NCBI RefSeq assembly: GCF_002863305.2
Contig: NZ_CP136962.1
Span: 124,001-188,000, forward strand
Reading direction: 5' to 3'
Origin: Neisseria perflava
GTDB taxonomy: Bacteria > Pseudomonadota > Gammaproteobacteria > Burkholderiales > Neisseriaceae
Length of the DNA stretch: 64,000 nucleotides
The translations under genes and the position numbers were made by a program. Under the pieces are notes generated by a model. The model searched no databases. It was not told the origin of the DNA and was given only the letters and a program-made list of their open reading frames with translations. Of the stretch, positions 15,165-26,559 are shown in pieces. Position 1 is the stretch's first letter, and each line of letters begins with the position of its first letter.

Positions 15165-16739
15165 ATGGCTCAAACTCAGTCGAGTGCGAACTTGAAGCTG
15201 ATTAATACGGTTTTTGCCGCTATGCTTGTGAGCATGGTCGGCTATTTTATTTATTGGGGCCTGGGTTATACCCACTACAACCACTCCGGCCTGTTTATCC
15301 TTGCTACCTTTTTCGGCGTCTTCATGGCGTTTAATGTGGGTGGTAACGATATTGCCAACTCTTTCGGTACAAGTGTCGGCTCCGGCACATTGACTATTCC
15401 GCAAGCTTTGCTGATTGCGGCAGTATTTGAAGTCAGCGGCGCAGTGATTGCCGGTGGCGAGGTAACAGATACCATCCGTAAGGGTATTGTCGATTTGAAC
15501 GGCATGCATCTGGATCCGATGCAATTTGTCTTTATTATGATGTCTGCGCTTTTGGCTGCGGCATTGTGGCTGCTTTTTGCCTCGCACAAAGGCCTTCCTG
15601 TCTCGACGACGCATGCCATTATCGGCGGTATCGTCGGTAGTGCTTTGTGTATGGCGGCATTGAACGGTGTGGATTCTGTTGCGTTGATTCAATGGGACAA
15701 GTTGGGCGAAATTGCCTTGTCTTGGATTTTGTCTCCGGTATTGGGCGGCATCGTTTCCTATCTGTTGTTTTCACGAATTAAGAAAAACGTTTTGGACTAC
15801 AACTCTTGGGCCGATAATACGCTCAAAGGCATCAAGTTGGAGAAGAAAGCTTATAAAGAAGAGCATCGCCTGTTTTTTGAAGCCTTGAGTGAATCTGAAA
15901 AAGTCGAATACGCCACCAAAATGGCGCACGATGCCCAAATTTATGATGAGCCGGACTTTGATCCCGAAGAGTTGCAGTCTGAGTATTATCGCGGCCTGTA
16001 CCGCTTTGACAGCCGTAAGGGCGAAGTGGATTCTTACAAAGCCCTGCATTCTTGGGTGCCGTTCATTGCTTCTGTCGGCGGTATGATGATTGCGGCCATG
16101 TTGATTTTCAAAGGTCTGAAAAATCTGCATTTGGGCATGAGCAATGTCAACAGCTTCCTGACCATTTTCATGATCGGTGCGGCTATTTGGATGGGTACGT
16201 TTGTATTCGCCAAAAGTTTGAAACGCAAAGATTTGGATAAATCAACCTTCCAAATGTTCTCATGGATGCAGGTATTTACCGCTTGCGGTTTCGCATTCAG
16301 CCATGGTGCGAACGATATTGCCAATGCGATTGGTCCGTTTGCCGCGATTATGGATGTGTTGCGTACCAACAGCATTACCGCTCAAAACGCCGTGCCGCCG
16401 ATTGCCATGTTGACTTTCGGTATCGCTTTGATCGTCGGCTTGTGGTTTGTCGGCAAAGAAGTGATTAAAACCGTAGGCACCAGCTTGGCAGAAATGCACC
16501 CTGCGTCAGGCTTCTCAGCAGAGCTTTCTGCCGCCGCCGTCGTGATGGCCGCATCATTTATGGGCTTACCTGTTTCCAGTACCCATATCTTGGTGGGTGC
16601 AGTTTTGGGTATCGGCTTGGTTAACCGCAATGCCAACTGGAAATTGATGAAACCGATCGGCCTTGCTTGGGTAATTACCTTGCCTGCTGCTGCCGTTTTG
16701 TCTGTTGTCAGCTATTTGGTTTTGCAAGCCGTATTTTAA
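15165..16739 (+). CDS. pit: Low-affinity inorganic phosphate transporter (PiT family)
   Basis: 524 residues from ATG 15165, chosen because AAAAGGAAA stands 7 bases upstream; the in-frame ATG at 15141 lies in front of that site. Inner-membrane symporter with about ten helices in two halves. The two family signature repeats are present: GGNDIANSFGTSVGSGT near the N-terminus and GANDIANAIGPFAA in the second half, each followed by a PVSTTHAIIGG or PVSSTHILVGA segment. A hydrophilic loop of about 100 residues separates the halves. No PhoU-like gene is adjacent. Substrate ion coupling cannot be read from sequence. Confidence 0.94.
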   Translation: MAQTQSSANLKLINTVFAAMLVSMVGYFIYWGLGYTHYNHSGLFILATFFGVFMAFNVGGNDIANSFGTSVGSGTLTIPQALLIAAVFEVSGAVIAGGEVTDTIRKGIVDLNGMHLDPMQFVFIMMSALLAAALWLLFASHKGLPVSTTHAIIGGIVGSALCMAALNGVDSVALIQWDKLGEIALSWILSPVLGGIVSYLLFSRIKKNVLDYNSWADNTLKGIKLEKKAYKEEHRLFFEALSESEKVEYATKMAHDAQIYDEPDFDPEELQSEYYRGLYRFDSRKGEVDSYKALHSWVPFIASVGGMMIAAMLIFKGLKNLHLGMSNVNSFLTIFMIGAAIWMGTFVFAKSLKRKDLDKSTFQMFSWMQVFTACGFAFSHGANDIANAIGPFAAIMDVLRTNSITAQNAVPPIAMLTFGIALIVGLWFVGKEVIKTVGTSLAEMHPASGFSAELSAAAVVMAASFMGLPVSSTHILVGAVLGIGLVNRNANWKLMKPIGLAWVITLPAAAVLSVVSYLVLQAVF

Positions 16740-16754
16740 CTGACTATTTGATTT

Positions 16755-16792
16755 AAAAAGGCCGTCTGAAAGATATTTCAAACGGCCTTTGC
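16755..16792 (+). terminator. Terminator after pit
   Basis: AAAAAGGCCGTCTGAAA pairs with TTTCAAACGGCCTTT; one arm carries a base change (CAAACGG for CAGACGG), so it is one good uptake sequence plus a decayed partner. Confidence 0.85.
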
Positions 16793-16997
16793 TTAATTTT
16801 GTAAGGGATAAATTTTAATTTGTTTTCACGATGCATAAATCATGCTGTTCAATGTTTGAACTGATACAAGAATAATCAAGGTAATAGAGAAATACCTTAT
16901 TGGGAATATCTTAAGAAAAGATTTTGGTTTCAAAACTTGGCTTAGTTAGGGCAAACAAAGCTATTTTTAATCAGCCCACTATCAGGTTAAGGCAATA

Positions 16998-17050
16998 AAA
17001 AAGCCCCAATTCATCGACGTTTAAGTGTCGTATTGAATTGGGGTTTTCTA
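16998..17050. terminator. Bidirectional terminator upstream-side of the pit-proQ gap
   Basis: AAGCCCCAATTCA and TGAATTGGGGTTTT form a long stem, with inner CGAC/GTCG pairs. It ends the minus-strand proQ transcript and any plus-strand transcript from the 16800-16990 gap, a stretch in which I see no gene. Confidence 0.85.
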
Positions 17051-17081
17051 TTTAGTGTAAGCCTTTACGGCCGTCTGAACA

Positions 17082-17519
17082 TTATTCAGCAGCTTCGTTG
17101 CTCTCAGCTTGAGCAGGAGCCGCTTCTGCTTCAGCGGCGGCTTTAGCGGCTTGGCGTTCGGCTTGTGCAGCTAATGCCTGTTGAACGGCTGGGTGCTGTT
17201 GGGCGATGGTTTGTTCTTCTGTGCTGACTTCGCCTTTGAAGCGGTTGTTCAAGTCAAAACGTTTGCCGCCGCGAGCCAAGGCTTTCAGATAGCGCGGACG
17301 GCGGCAGTGGTTGGCCAGTACGCGTGCAATCAGTGCAGGGTCATATTGGGGCAGGGCGGCAACCAAGTCTTGGTCGATACCGACGGCCAACGGTTTGAAT
17401 CGTTTGAATACATCATATTTGCCGTAAATGTGGTCGGCAATCATGTCTGTCTGTTTTTTCTTGCTCATGGTTTGGACGGCAGATTTCAGCGCAGCGCCCA
17501 AAGCGGTTTCTTGTGCCAT
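17082..17519 (-). CDS. proQ: Minimal ProQ/FinO family RNA chaperone
   Basis: 145 residues. It consists almost entirely of a ProQ/FinO domain (about residues 5-105; KPLAVGIDQDLVAALPQYD, VLANHCRRPRYLKALARGG), with an Ala/Glu/Gln-rich tail of about 35 residues and no C-terminal Tudor-like domain of the enterobacterial ProQ. This is the short neisserial form (NMB1681-type) known to bind small RNAs and mRNA 3' ends. Single-gene unit with a strong terminator after it. Confidence 0.92.
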   Translation of the reverse strand: MAQETALGAALKSAVQTMSKKKQTDMIADHIYGKYDVFKRFKPLAVGIDQDLVAALPQYDPALIARVLANHCRRPRYLKALARGGKRFDLNNRFKGEVSTEEQTIAQQHPAVQQALAAQAERQAAKAAAEAEAAPAQAESNEAAE

Positions 17520-17636
17520 TGCGGTTGTATTCCTCTAATATAAATCCGTATTTTCGTCATACGGCAATAAGGTGCTATTGTAGTATAAAGACTGTGATTT
17601 GGCTAAATTTTTCTGAGAATATTCAGAAATAAACGG

Positions 17637-18737
17637 TTATTTTCCTAGTTTGGCGATGTCCGGTGTATTGACCTGTACATCGGCATTTTGCGCACGATGG
17701 CGTAAGGCGTGGTCAATCAATACCAATGCCAGCATGGCTTCTGCAATCGGAGCAGCGCGTAAACCGACGCAGGGGTCGTGGCGGCCGTGTGTGGCAAGTT
17801 CGACAGGGTTGCCCTCTATATCAATGCTGTGGCGCGGTGTGGCGATGGAACTGGTCGGTTTGATGGCAATATTCACATGAATGTTTTGTCCGGTGCTGAT
17901 GCCGCCCAAGATGCCGCCTGAGTGGTTGGACAGGAAGCCTTGAGGCGTGAGCTCGTCGCCATGCTCGCTGCCGCGCTGCGTTATGCTATCAAAACCTGCG
18001 CCGATTTCTACACCTTTGACGGCATTAATGCCCATCATGGCATAGGCAATTTCTGCATCGAGGCGGTTAAAAACCGGTTCGCCCAAGCCGACAGGGACGT
18101 TGGCTGCTTCGATATGAAGTTTTGCGCCGACAGAATCCAATGATTTGCGCACGCTGTCCATATAGTTTTCCAAGTCCTCAATCTGGCTTTGGTTTGCTGC
18201 AAAAAAAGGATTTTGGGAAATATATTCGTAGCCTTCAAACTGGATTTCTTTTTCGCCGACTTGGGTAACGTAGGCGGTAATTTCAGTACCGAATTTTTCT
18301 TTCAGCCATTTTTTTGCAACTGCTCCGGCGGCAACGCGGGCAGCGGTTTCGCGGGCGGAACTTCTACCGCCGCCGCGATAGTCGCGTGTACCGTATTTGT
18401 GCCAGTAGGTGTAATCGGCATGTCCGGGGCGGAAGCTGGTGGCGATATTGCCATAGTCTTTGCTGCGTTGGTCGGTATTGCGGATCAGGAGGGCGATGGG
18501 AGTACCGGTGGTTTTGCCTTCGAATACACCGGAGAGGATTTCGACTTGGTCGGCTTCGCGGCGTTGGGTAACGTGGCGGCTGGTGCCGGGTTTGCGGCGG
18601 TCAAGGTCAAATTGGATATCCGCTTCGCTCAATTCTAATCCAGGCGGGCAGCCGTCAATGATGCAGCCCAAGCCTGCGCCGTGGCTTTCGCCGAAAGTGG
18701 TAACGGTAAAGATTTGTCCGAAGGTATTGCCTGCCAT
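17637..18737 (-). CDS. aroC: Chorismate synthase
   Basis: 366 residues, normal length. It converts EPSP to chorismate using reduced FMN, the last step of the shikimate pathway. Family signatures are present: [18 protein letters not shown] near the N-terminus, the central [23 protein letters not shown], and [19 protein letters not shown]. It follows secA on the same strand, but a terminator lies between them, so it probably has its own promoter. Confidence 0.98.
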   Translation of the reverse strand: MAGNTFGQIFTVTTFGESHGAGLGCIIDGCPPGLELSEADIQFDLDRRKPGTSRHVTQRREADQVEILSGVFEGKTTGTPIALLIRNTDQRSKDYGNIATSFRPGHADYTYWHKYGTRDYRGGGRSSARETAARVAAGAVAKKWLKEKFGTEITAYVTQVGEKEIQFEGYEYISQNPFFAANQSQIEDLENYMDSVRKSLDSVGAKLHIEAANVPVGLGEPVFNRLDAEIAYAMMGINAVKGVEIGAGFDSITQRGSEHGDELTPQGFLSNHSGGILGGISTGQNIHVNIAIKPTSSIATPRHSIDIEGNPVELATHGRHDPCVGLRAAPIAEAMLALVLIDHALRHRAQNADVQVNTPDIAKLGK

Positions 18738-18793
18738 AGGGATACTCTTTTGAAATTGGGTTTGGAAATTTTTTGCTTATTTGGATAATTCTC

Positions 18794-18858
18794 AGGCCGT
18801 CTGAACAGATGTGAGAACGAAATTAAAGATTCTCGTTTCACCGTTCAGACGGCCTTTT
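18794..18858. terminator. Terminator between secA and aroC
   Basis: An inverted pair of AG-type uptake sequences is separated by about 40 bases that contain a smaller inverted repeat (GTGAGAACGAA with a near match to TTCTCGTTTCAC). The loop is longer than in other pairs in this window. Confidence 0.75.
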
Positions 18859-18869
18859 GAGATGACTGC

Positions 18870-21623
18870 TTAGTTCAATTTACCGTGGCACTGTTTGTAT
18901 TTCAGGCCGCTGCCGCAAGGGCAAGGATCGTTGCGGTGAACAATCAGGCCGTTTTGTGCAAGCGCTTCAGGGCTGAAGTCTGTGCCGTCTGGGTCGAACG
19001 CTTCGGTAACCAAATCGGTTTGCGATTGACCGAGCAATTCTTCCATATCAGGCGCATCGGAGTGGACGGTTTGAACATCGCTGACGCTTTGTGCGGCAGT
19101 GTGGTCGTATTCATTGTTGCGCTCAATTTGAACGGCAGTCAGCAAAGCGGCAATGTTTTGTTTGATACCGCGCCACAGGTTTTCAAACATGGCGAAAGCT
19201 TCGCGTTTGTATTCCTGTTTTGGATTTTTCTGAGCATAGCTGCGCAGATGGATACCTTGGCGCAAGTAGTCCATAGCGGCGAGGTGCTCGCGCCATTGGT
19301 TGTCGATAACTTGCAGCATAACATTGCGTTCGAAGTCAGACATAGCCTGTTTGCCGACCAATTCGATTTTTTCGGCATATTCGTCTTCGATACGCTTGAT
19401 GAGGCGTTCTTTAATGTCTTGGTTGTCCAAAGTGCTGTCTTCTTTCAGCCAGCCTTTAATATCGACATGCAGGCGGAAATCGGCGGCAAGTTGGTGCTCC
19501 AGTGCCGGAATGTCCCATTGTTCTTCCATGCTGTCAGGCGGGATGTGGTAATCAACCAAGTCGCTGACAACGTCGGCGCGGATTTCGCGGGTCAAATCGC
19601 TGACATCTTTAGTCGTCAGGATTTCGTTACGTTGATGGTAAATCACTTTACGTTGGTCATTGGCAACGTCATCGTATTCCAAAACCTGTTTACGCATATC
19701 GAAGTTGCGGCCTTCGACTTTACGTTGCGCGCCTTCGATTTGACGGGTTAGCAGGCCGTGTTCGATGGCAACGCCGCGCTCAGGTGCCAGGCGGTTGAGG
19801 ATGGCGGCGGCACGGTCGAGTGCAAAGAGGCGTAGCAATGGGTCTTCAAACGACAGATAGAAACGGCTGGAGCCGGGGTCGCCCTGACGGCCGGCACGAC
19901 CGCGTAACTGGTTGTCGATACGGCGGCTTTCATGGCGTTCTGTACCGATAATGTGCAAACCGCCTGCGGCCACAACTTGGTCGTGTTCGGCTTGCCAACC
20001 GCTTTCAAGGGTAGAAATTTGCGCTTGTTTTTGCTGTTCGCTCAGGGTTTCATCGGCATGGATGGCTTCGATTTGATGTTTGAGGTTGCCGCCCAAGACA
20101 ATATCGGTACCGCGGCCGGCCATGTTGGTGGCAACGGTAATTGCGCCGACTTTACCGGCTTGGGCCACAATCAATGCCTCGCGCTCGTGTTCTTTGGCGT
20201 TCAGAACGTTATGCGGCAGACCTGCTTCGTGTAACAAGCGGGAAACCAGTTCGGAGTTTTCGATGCTGGTTGTACCGACCAAAACCGGTTGGCCGTTTTT
20301 ATGGCATTCGGCGATATCTTTGACAACAGCTTCAAATTTTTCTTCGGCTGAGCGGAAGATTTGGTCGTTGAAGTCTTTACGTTGGACAGGACGGTTGGTC
20401 GGGATGATGACGGTTTCGAGGTTGTAAATGCTTTGGAACTCGAAGGCTTCGGTGTCGGCCGTACCGGTCATACCGGACAGTTTGCTGTACAGGCGGAAGT
20501 AGTTTTGGAAGGTAATAGATGCAAGCGTTTGGTTTTCGCGTTTGATTTCTACGCCTTCTTTGGCTTCAACGGCTTGGTGCAAGCCTTCGGACCAACGGCG
20601 GCCGGCCATCAGACGGCCTGTGAATTCGTCCACAATCACGATTTCACCGTCTTGAATGACGTAGTGTTGGTCTTTGTGGAACAGGGTGTGCGCACGTAAT
20701 GCCGCCATGAGATGGTGCATCAGGGAAATATTGGCGGCAGAGTAGAGCGAATCGTTTTCCTGCAATAAGCCCATTTGGGTCAGGATTTGCTCGGCGTGTT
20801 CGTGACCGGCTTCACTCAGAATAACTTGGTGTGCTTTTTCGTCCACCCAGTAATCGCCTTCGCCTTCTTCGGTTTCTTGGCGGATAAGGTGGGCCGGAAC
20901 GGCATCCATTACGCGGTAGAGCTGGATGTTGTCATCTGCCTGGCCGGAAATAATCAGCGGCGTACGCGCTTCGTCGATCAGAATAGAGTCCACTTCGTCG
21001 ACAACGGCAAAGTTCAATTCGCGCTGAACTTTGTCGTATTGGTCGGTAACCATATTGTCGCGCAGGTAGTCGAAACCGAATTCGTTGTTGGTGCCGTAAG
21101 TAATGTCGGCACCGTAAGCGGTTTGGCGTTCGAAAGGTTGCAAATCGGCTATAATCACGCCGACGCTCAAGCCTAAGAAATTGTACAACGGCTCCATAAT
21201 GCCTGCGTCACGGGAGGCGAGGTAGTCATTGACGGTAACGACGTGTACACCTTTTCCTGATAATGCATTCAGGTAAACGGCAAGGGTGGCCACCAATGTT
21301 TTACCTTCACCGGTACGCATTTCGGCGATTTTGCCGTTGTGCAGGACCATACCGCCGATCAGTTGTACATCGAAGTGGCGCATGCCCAATACGCGGCGGG
21401 ATGCCTCGCGGCAGACGGCAAAGGCTTCAACCAAAATATCATCTAGCGTTTGTCCGTCAGCGAGGCGTTGTTTGAATTCGGCGGTTTTGGCCTGTAAATC
21501 TGCGTCGCTCAACGCTTTCATCTGTTCTTCGAGTGCATTGATTTTAGCAACGGATTTACGATATTGTTTCAGCAGGCGGTCGTTGCGGCTGCCGAAGATT
21601 TTCTTAGCAATGTTTGTCAGCAT
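18870..21623 (-). CDS. secA: Preprotein translocase ATPase SecA
   Basis: 917 residues, usual length. It is the motor that pushes unfolded preproteins through SecYEG. Seen: Walker [12 protein letters not shown] (about 102-112), the [19 protein letters not shown] segment (nucleotide-binding domain and preprotein cross-link start), the GTDIVLGG and [11 protein letters not shown] helicase motifs, and the C-terminal zinc-binding tail [13 protein letters not shown] (C901, C903, C912, H913), which also contacts SecB. The start ATG is preceded by AGGAAT. It is divergent from dciA, an arrangement common in betaproteobacteria. Confidence 0.99.
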   Translation of the reverse strand: MLTNIAKKIFGSRNDRLLKQYRKSVAKINALEEQMKALSDADLQAKTAEFKQRLADGQTLDDILVEAFAVCREASRRVLGMRHFDVQLIGGMVLHNGKIAEMRTGEGKTLVATLAVYLNALSGKGVHVVTVNDYLASRDAGIMEPLYNFLGLSVGVIIADLQPFERQTAYGADITYGTNNEFGFDYLRDNMVTDQYDKVQRELNFAVVDEVDSILIDEARTPLIISGQADDNIQLYRVMDAVPAHLIRQETEEGEGDYWVDEKAHQVILSEAGHEHAEQILTQMGLLQENDSLYSAANISLMHHLMAALRAHTLFHKDQHYVIQDGEIVIVDEFTGRLMAGRRWSEGLHQAVEAKEGVEIKRENQTLASITFQNYFRLYSKLSGMTGTADTEAFEFQSIYNLETVIIPTNRPVQRKDFNDQIFRSAEEKFEAVVKDIAECHKNGQPVLVGTTSIENSELVSRLLHEAGLPHNVLNAKEHEREALIVAQAGKVGAITVATNMAGRGTDIVLGGNLKHQIEAIHADETLSEQQKQAQISTLESGWQAEHDQVVAAGGLHIIGTERHESRRIDNQLRGRAGRQGDPGSSRFYLSFEDPLLRLFALDRAAAILNRLAPERGVAIEHGLLTRQIEGAQRKVEGRNFDMRKQVLEYDDVANDQRKVIYHQRNEILTTKDVSDLTREIRADVVSDLVDYHIPPDSMEEQWDIPALEHQLAADFRLHVDIKGWLKEDSTLDNQDIKERLIKRIEDEYAEKIELVGKQAMSDFERNVMLQVIDNQWREHLAAMDYLRQGIHLRSYAQKNPKQEYKREAFAMFENLWRGIKQNIAALLTAVQIERNNEYDHTAAQSVSDVQTVHSDAPDMEELLGQSQTDLVTEAFDPDGTDFSPEALAQNGLIVHRNDPCPCGSGLKYKQCHGKLN

Positions 21624-21776
21624 GAATAATTCCTGCGCCTTGATATAATAGTGGGCGAAATTGGGATTTTAACACAAGCGCTTGTATAACGCGGTAATGC
21701 TGTTTGAAATAAAGGCGGTTTTGCTGTATTTCAATTGTAATTGTTTGGTTAATTTACTGAGAGGCCGTCTGAAACT

Positions 21777-22199
21777 ATGGATTTAGCACAATTAGGCAAG
21801 CGCGATCATTTACTGGCGGGCTTGTTGCAACAATCGCAACAATGGCGGAAATTGGATGCAAAAATCAAAACGGTTTTGCCGGCCAACCTGCATCCGCATT
21901 TTCAGACGGCCTGTATTGAAGACGGAAGACTGGTTTTGCTGGCTGCCAACAATATGGCTGCTTCGCGTTTGAAAATGATCCTGCCTGCCATGTTGCCCAA
22001 GTTGCAAGCATTGCATGACGGAATACGGGAAGTGGTGGTCAGGGTGGTCCCCAAACCTCCTCCTCAGCCGAAAACCAACAGCTTGCGATTGAGCGAGGCT
22101 GCTTTGGACAGCTTCGATGCGGCTGCGGCCAAATTGGAAGGTAAGCATCCCGAATTGGCAGCGGCATTGGCAGAATTGGTACGCAAGCACAGCCGCTAA
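21777..22199 (+). CDS. dciA: DciA-like protein (DUF721), probable replicative-helicase loader
   Basis: 140 residues. The N-terminal two thirds show the DUF721/DciA pattern: a short helix, then strands and helices with LVLLAANNMAASRLKMILPAML, which corresponds to the KH-like core seen in family members. The C-terminal third is helical and Ala-rich. DciA proteins help load DnaB in bacteria that lack DnaC or DnaI. An uptake sequence (21762-21771) ends 5 bases before the start, and another is embedded in the gene. It is divergent from secA. Family assignment is fairly sure; the loader role is taken from other species. Confidence 0.82.
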   Translation: MDLAQLGKRDHLLAGLLQQSQQWRKLDAKIKTVLPANLHPHFQTACIEDGRLVLLAANNMAASRLKMILPAMLPKLQALHDGIREVVVRVVPKPPPQPKTNSLRLSEAALDSFDAAAAKLEGKHPELAAALAELVRKHSR

Positions 22200-22440
22200 A
22201 TTATGCCGAATGAGATTATGGTTAATAAATGTTAAAACTTATTTCATTTGACCGATAGCATCTAATACTAAAGAAATACGACCTAAACAGTAACTGTTTT
22301 CTTTTAGGTAAACTGATGTAAACTTGGCCTGAAACTTTGATTTCGTGTGAAGTTTGTAGCAAAATAACGCCTGAATTTCTTATCGCTCTGCGTGAATAAG
22401 TTTAAGTTTGGCATTTGCCTTTGTTAATATATTCGCGCGG

Positions 22441-22456
22441 GTTCTATTAATAGAAC
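22441..22456. promoter_or_regulatory. Perfect 16-bp palindrome upstream of the azurin gene
   Basis: GTTCTATTAATAGAAC is fully self-complementary and lies 34 bases before the azurin start codon, just past a possible -10 (TAATAT, 22425-22430). Its position suits a repressor operator. No regulator is assigned. Confidence 0.5.
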
Positions 22457-22489
22457 TTAACAAGACTCTCATCATTAGGAGATACATCA

Positions 22490-23068
22490 ATGAAAGCTTA
22501 TCTGGCTCTGATTTCCGCTGCCGTTATCGGCTTGGCTGCATGCTCTCAAGAAGCTGCAAAACCTGCTGAAGCACCTGCTGCTTCCGCTGCTTCTGAAGCT
22601 GCTCCTGCAGAAACTACTGCACCTGCCGATGCCGCTCCTGCCTCTGAAGCTGCTCCAGCCGATGCTGCCGCCGCTCCTGCTGCCGGCAACTGCGCAACTA
22701 CTGTTGAAGCCAACGACGCTATGCAGTTCAACACTAAAGAAATCCAAGTAAGCAAAGCTTGTAAAGAATTCACCATCACTTTGAAACACACTGGTACCCA
22801 ACCTAAAGAAAGCATGGGTCACAACATCGTCATCGGTAAAGCCGAAGACATGGACGGTATTTTCAAAGACGGTGCCGGTGCTGCTGCAACTGACTACGTT
22901 AAACCTGACGACGCACGCGTTGTTGCCCACACCAAACTGGTTGGCGGCGGCGAAGAAGCTTCCCTGACTCTGGATCCTGCTAAATTGGCTGGCGGCGAAT
23001 ACAAATTCGCTTGTACCTTCCCAGGTCACGGTGCTTTGATGAATGGTAAAGTTACTTTGGTTGACTAA
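22490..23068 (+). CDS. laz: Lipid-modified azurin (Laz), outer-membrane copper protein
   Basis: 192 residues. A lipoprotein signal ends in LAAC (lipidated C18). Residues 19-66 are a low-complexity Ala/Glu/Pro spacer with AAEAP-like repeats, as in the neisserial H.8 antigens. Residues 67-192 form a cupredoxin domain with type-1 copper ligands H111 (SMGHN), C175, H180 and M184 ([10 protein letters not shown]). It passes electrons from the respiratory chain, with protection from copper or peroxide reported in pathogenic Neisseria. TTAGGAG gives a good ribosome site; a palindrome upstream may be an operator. Monocistronic. Confidence 0.97.
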   Translation: MKAYLALISAAVIGLAACSQEAAKPAEAPAASAASEAAPAETTAPADAAPASEAAPADAAAAPAAGNCATTVEANDAMQFNTKEIQVSKACKEFTITLKHTGTQPKESMGHNIVIGKAEDMDGIFKDGAGAAATDYVKPDDARVVAHTKLVGGGEEASLTLDPAKLAGGEYKFACTFPGHGALMNGKVTLVD

Positions 23069-23081
23069 TCCGCATTAAGCT

Positions 23082-23118
23082 TAAAAACAGACAGCCTGCC
23101 TTGCGCAGGCTGTTTTGT
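23082..23118 (+). terminator. Terminator of laz
   Basis: ACAGCCTGC and GCAGGCTGT form a stem followed by TTTTGTT. It is not built from uptake sequences. Confidence 0.9.
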
Positions 23119-23160
23119 TATAATCTGGAAACATTAATTTAAGAATAAAACCTCAAAACC

Positions 23161-23670
23161 ATGAATCCGTTTGAAACCAAAAGCGTTACTTTTGCCGAAC
23201 CCATTGAAATGCTGTACGCCTGTCATGGCAAAGTGCGCCGTTTCTGCAGCCAGGTTGCCATGTTGTCGGACTATATTGCCGAAAACGGCTGCAATCAAAT
23301 CGTTTTGCAAACCATCCGCCAGATTGCCCAATATTTTAATGTTGCCGCGCCGTTGCACCATGAAGACGAAGAGGAAAATTTCTTCCCGCTTCTATTGCAA
23401 TATGCGCCGCAAGCTCAAGAAAGCGTTGACGAGCTTTTGCGCCAACATATCAGTCTGCACAACAACTGGGACGGCGTAGCGGCTGAATTTGCCAAGCTTG
23501 AAGCGGACAACGCCTATGTCCCCGATGCGGAAACGTTCAAACGCTTTGTCGCGGGATATGATGTTCATCTGGCGATTGAAGAGCCGCTGTTTGATATGGG
23601 CAAAACCTTTATCCCCAAAGAAAAACTGACCGAAATCGGTGAAATTATGGCCGCACGTCGCCGCAAATAA
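23161..23670 (+). CDS. Hemerythrin-like HHE-domain protein
   Basis: 169 residues, cytosolic four-helix protein. Candidate di-iron ligands lie in the expected order: H in [29 protein letters not shown] and a C-terminal HLAIEEPLF. Hemerythrin HHE proteins bind oxygen or nitric oxide or take part in iron-sulfur repair and metal sensing; which applies here is unknown. It follows laz after a terminator and precedes the HI_0552-like gene by 34 bases, so those two may be co-transcribed. Confidence 0.85.
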   Translation: MNPFETKSVTFAEPIEMLYACHGKVRRFCSQVAMLSDYIAENGCNQIVLQTIRQIAQYFNVAAPLHHEDEEENFFPLLLQYAPQAQESVDELLRQHISLHNNWDGVAAEFAKLEADNAYVPDAETFKRFVAGYDVHLAIEEPLFDMGKTFIPKEKLTEIGEIMAARRRK

Positions 23671-23704
23671 GGTTGTCTGAAACAATCGTCTTAAGGAATA
23701 CACT

Positions 23705-24325
23705 ATGCTGACCCCAAAAAGTTGCGATTTGTTCAATATCCCTTTTTTCCAGTTTTCCCAGCTTAAAAAATACCAGCCTGAAAGCATTCCGCAAATCAAG
23801 GCAGACTATAAAGAAAACTGGCAGGTATGGCAGCAGCTAATCCAGCAGGTTGCCGCCGAATTGGGTGCACCGTTTGCGCCGCCGCATATCGAACGCTGGT
23901 GTAACGGCTGGCAGGTACGCGCTCATTTTTTTGCCTATTTTAAATACGAACAATATAAAAATTCCGCAGCGATTTTATCGATTTTGCTCAACCGCCGCCG
24001 TTTGAGCGTCAGCTTGGACTGGCATTGCTATAAAGCCGATGTCTCCCCCATTGCGCTGCCTGATTACAACCGCTGGCTGGATAATTTTGACACTGAAAAA
24101 TACGCTTCATTCGATATGTGGCACGGTGCGGAAAGCGAATATGACGACTACCGCACCGTCGCCCAACAAAGCGACGGCGATAGAAAGCTTCGAGACGACA
24201 AAGATTTCTTCTGTATCGGGAAGCACATCGAACGCGATGATTTGGGCAAGCAGGATGTTGCGAAATGGATAGCGGAAACAGTGGAAGAATTACTGCCGCT
24301 TTATGAAGCTTGCCATGGAAAATAA
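23705..24325 (+). CDS. HI_0552-family protein of unknown function
   Basis: 206 residues, no signal peptide or membrane helix, rich in Trp, Tyr and Asp/Lys. The N-terminus (SCDLFNIPFFQFSQLKKYQ) and the WHCYKADVSPI and FDMWHGAESEYDDYR segments recall the HI_0552 family as I remember it; I know no function for it. AGGAATACACT precedes the ATG. It is probably in one transcript with the hemerythrin gene. The family name is a moderate-confidence recall. Confidence 0.6.
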   Translation: MLTPKSCDLFNIPFFQFSQLKKYQPESIPQIKADYKENWQVWQQLIQQVAAELGAPFAPPHIERWCNGWQVRAHFFAYFKYEQYKNSAAILSILLNRRRLSVSLDWHCYKADVSPIALPDYNRWLDNFDTEKYASFDMWHGAESEYDDYRTVAQQSDGDRKLRDDKDFFCIGKHIERDDLGKQDVAKWIAETVEELLPLYEACHGK

Positions 24326-24374
24326 CTCAGAATACCGAAAGGCAGACTGCCTATTCAGTATCTTCAAATAAACT

Positions 24375-24423
24375 CAAGGCCGTCTGAAAATTATATTCAG
24401 AACGTTTCAGACGGTCTGTTTCT
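24375..24423 (+). terminator. Imperfect uptake-sequence terminator before dapE
   Basis: AAGGCCGTCTGAAAA is paired with TTTCAGACGGTCTG; the second arm has one change (GGTCT for GGCCT). It ends just before the dapE start. Confidence 0.65.
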
Positions 24424-24431
24424 CAAAGTGA

Positions 24432-25571
<1,140 letters not shown>

Positions 25572-25669
25572 AAAGGCCGTACCGTAGGCTTTGAAAAACG
25601 ATAGGGCGATACGATTCTTTTGCTCTTTCGGTTTTCTCTTAAGTTATCGATAATTGAACAAGGCAAAAT

Positions 25670-26425
25670 ATGATTACTCTGCCTTCTTTAAACGAGCTTC
25701 CATTAAAGTGGAATGAAATCCGCGAGCGACTGGAAACCGATTTTCCCACCGACCTCGAAACCCTGATGTATGAATGTTTGACGGAACACGAAGCCAAGCA
25801 GTTCGAGCAGGATTTTATCGACCGTATCGGCTGCACGCCCGAAGAATATGTCCGTATCCGCCGAGCCATCCGTCTGTTGGAAGCGATTTATCCCGACAGT
25901 CCGAACGAACTGACCGCTGCCGCCATTGTCACGCCTTTGGGCGAGATGCTGGCGGTGTTCGGCAGCAGGGGTTTGTGTTTGCTGGAATTTGTCGGGCAGA
26001 AACATATGGAACAGGAAATCATGGCTGTCCAAAAAGCTTTACGCGGGCAGTTTATTTTTCAAGAAAATGAGCAAACGCAACTTTTACGCCAAGAATTGGA
26101 TTTATACTTCCAAGGCCGTCTGAAAGTTTTTGCGACACCTTTGGAAACGATAGGTACAGCCTTTCAGCAGCAGGTATGGAATGCACTGCTGACCATTCCT
26201 TACGGCGAAACGCGCAGCTACAAGGAGCAGGCGCAACAGTTGGGTAATCCTAAAGCCATTCGTGCCGTTGCCGCTGCAAACGGGCAGAACAAGGTGTCTA
26301 TCTTGATTCCCTGCCACCGCGTTATCGGTAGCGACGGTAAGCTGACCGGCTACGCAGGCGGTTTGAACCGCAAACAATCGTTGCTTGCCTTGGAGCGAGG
26401 CGAGGTTCAGACGGCCTTGTTTTGA
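25670..26425 (+). CDS. ogt: O6-methylguanine-DNA methyltransferase with an Ada-like N-terminal remnant
   Basis: 251 residues. Residues about 85-250 are a complete alkyltransferase: an RNase-H-like N-part, then FQQQVWNALLTIPYGETRSY and the active-site IPCHRVIG with C215, then YAGGLNRKQSLLALE. It moves the alkyl group from guanine O6 to its own cysteine in a suicide reaction. Residues about 35-75 (IGCTPEEYVRIRRAIRLLEAI) look like the second helix-turn-helix half of an AraC-type domain, as in Ada, without the zinc domain or the first half. Whether it still binds DNA in a sequence-specific way is unknown. The last codons lie in an uptake sequence. Confidence 0.93.
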   Translation: MITLPSLNELPLKWNEIRERLETDFPTDLETLMYECLTEHEAKQFEQDFIDRIGCTPEEYVRIRRAIRLLEAIYPDSPNELTAAAIVTPLGEMLAVFGSRGLCLLEFVGQKHMEQEIMAVQKALRGQFIFQENEQTQLLRQELDLYFQGRLKVFATPLETIGTAFQQQVWNALLTIPYGETRSYKEQAQQLGNPKAIRAVAAANGQNKVSILIPCHRVIGSDGKLTGYAGGLNRKQSLLALERGEVQTALF

Positions 26426-26559
26426 GAGGATAAGAGGCTGCATTAGGGGCAGGCTTCGCACGCTGAAAAATTGAGTAGCAGAAGGTCGGGGAAACCCGGA
26501 AAAATCTGCATGGAGAAAAATGTTGGGCAATGCCCACGCTAGAAAAAGAGAAATAAGAC

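Noticed and set aside
16800-16997. Small RNA gene between pit and proQ
   Set aside because: A terminator is present on the plus strand, but I see no convincing promoter or conserved element; the terminator is explained by proQ.
26426-26559. Possible repeat element upstream of argF
   Set aside because: Only a short GGGCAATGCCC palindrome is visible, too little to call an element.
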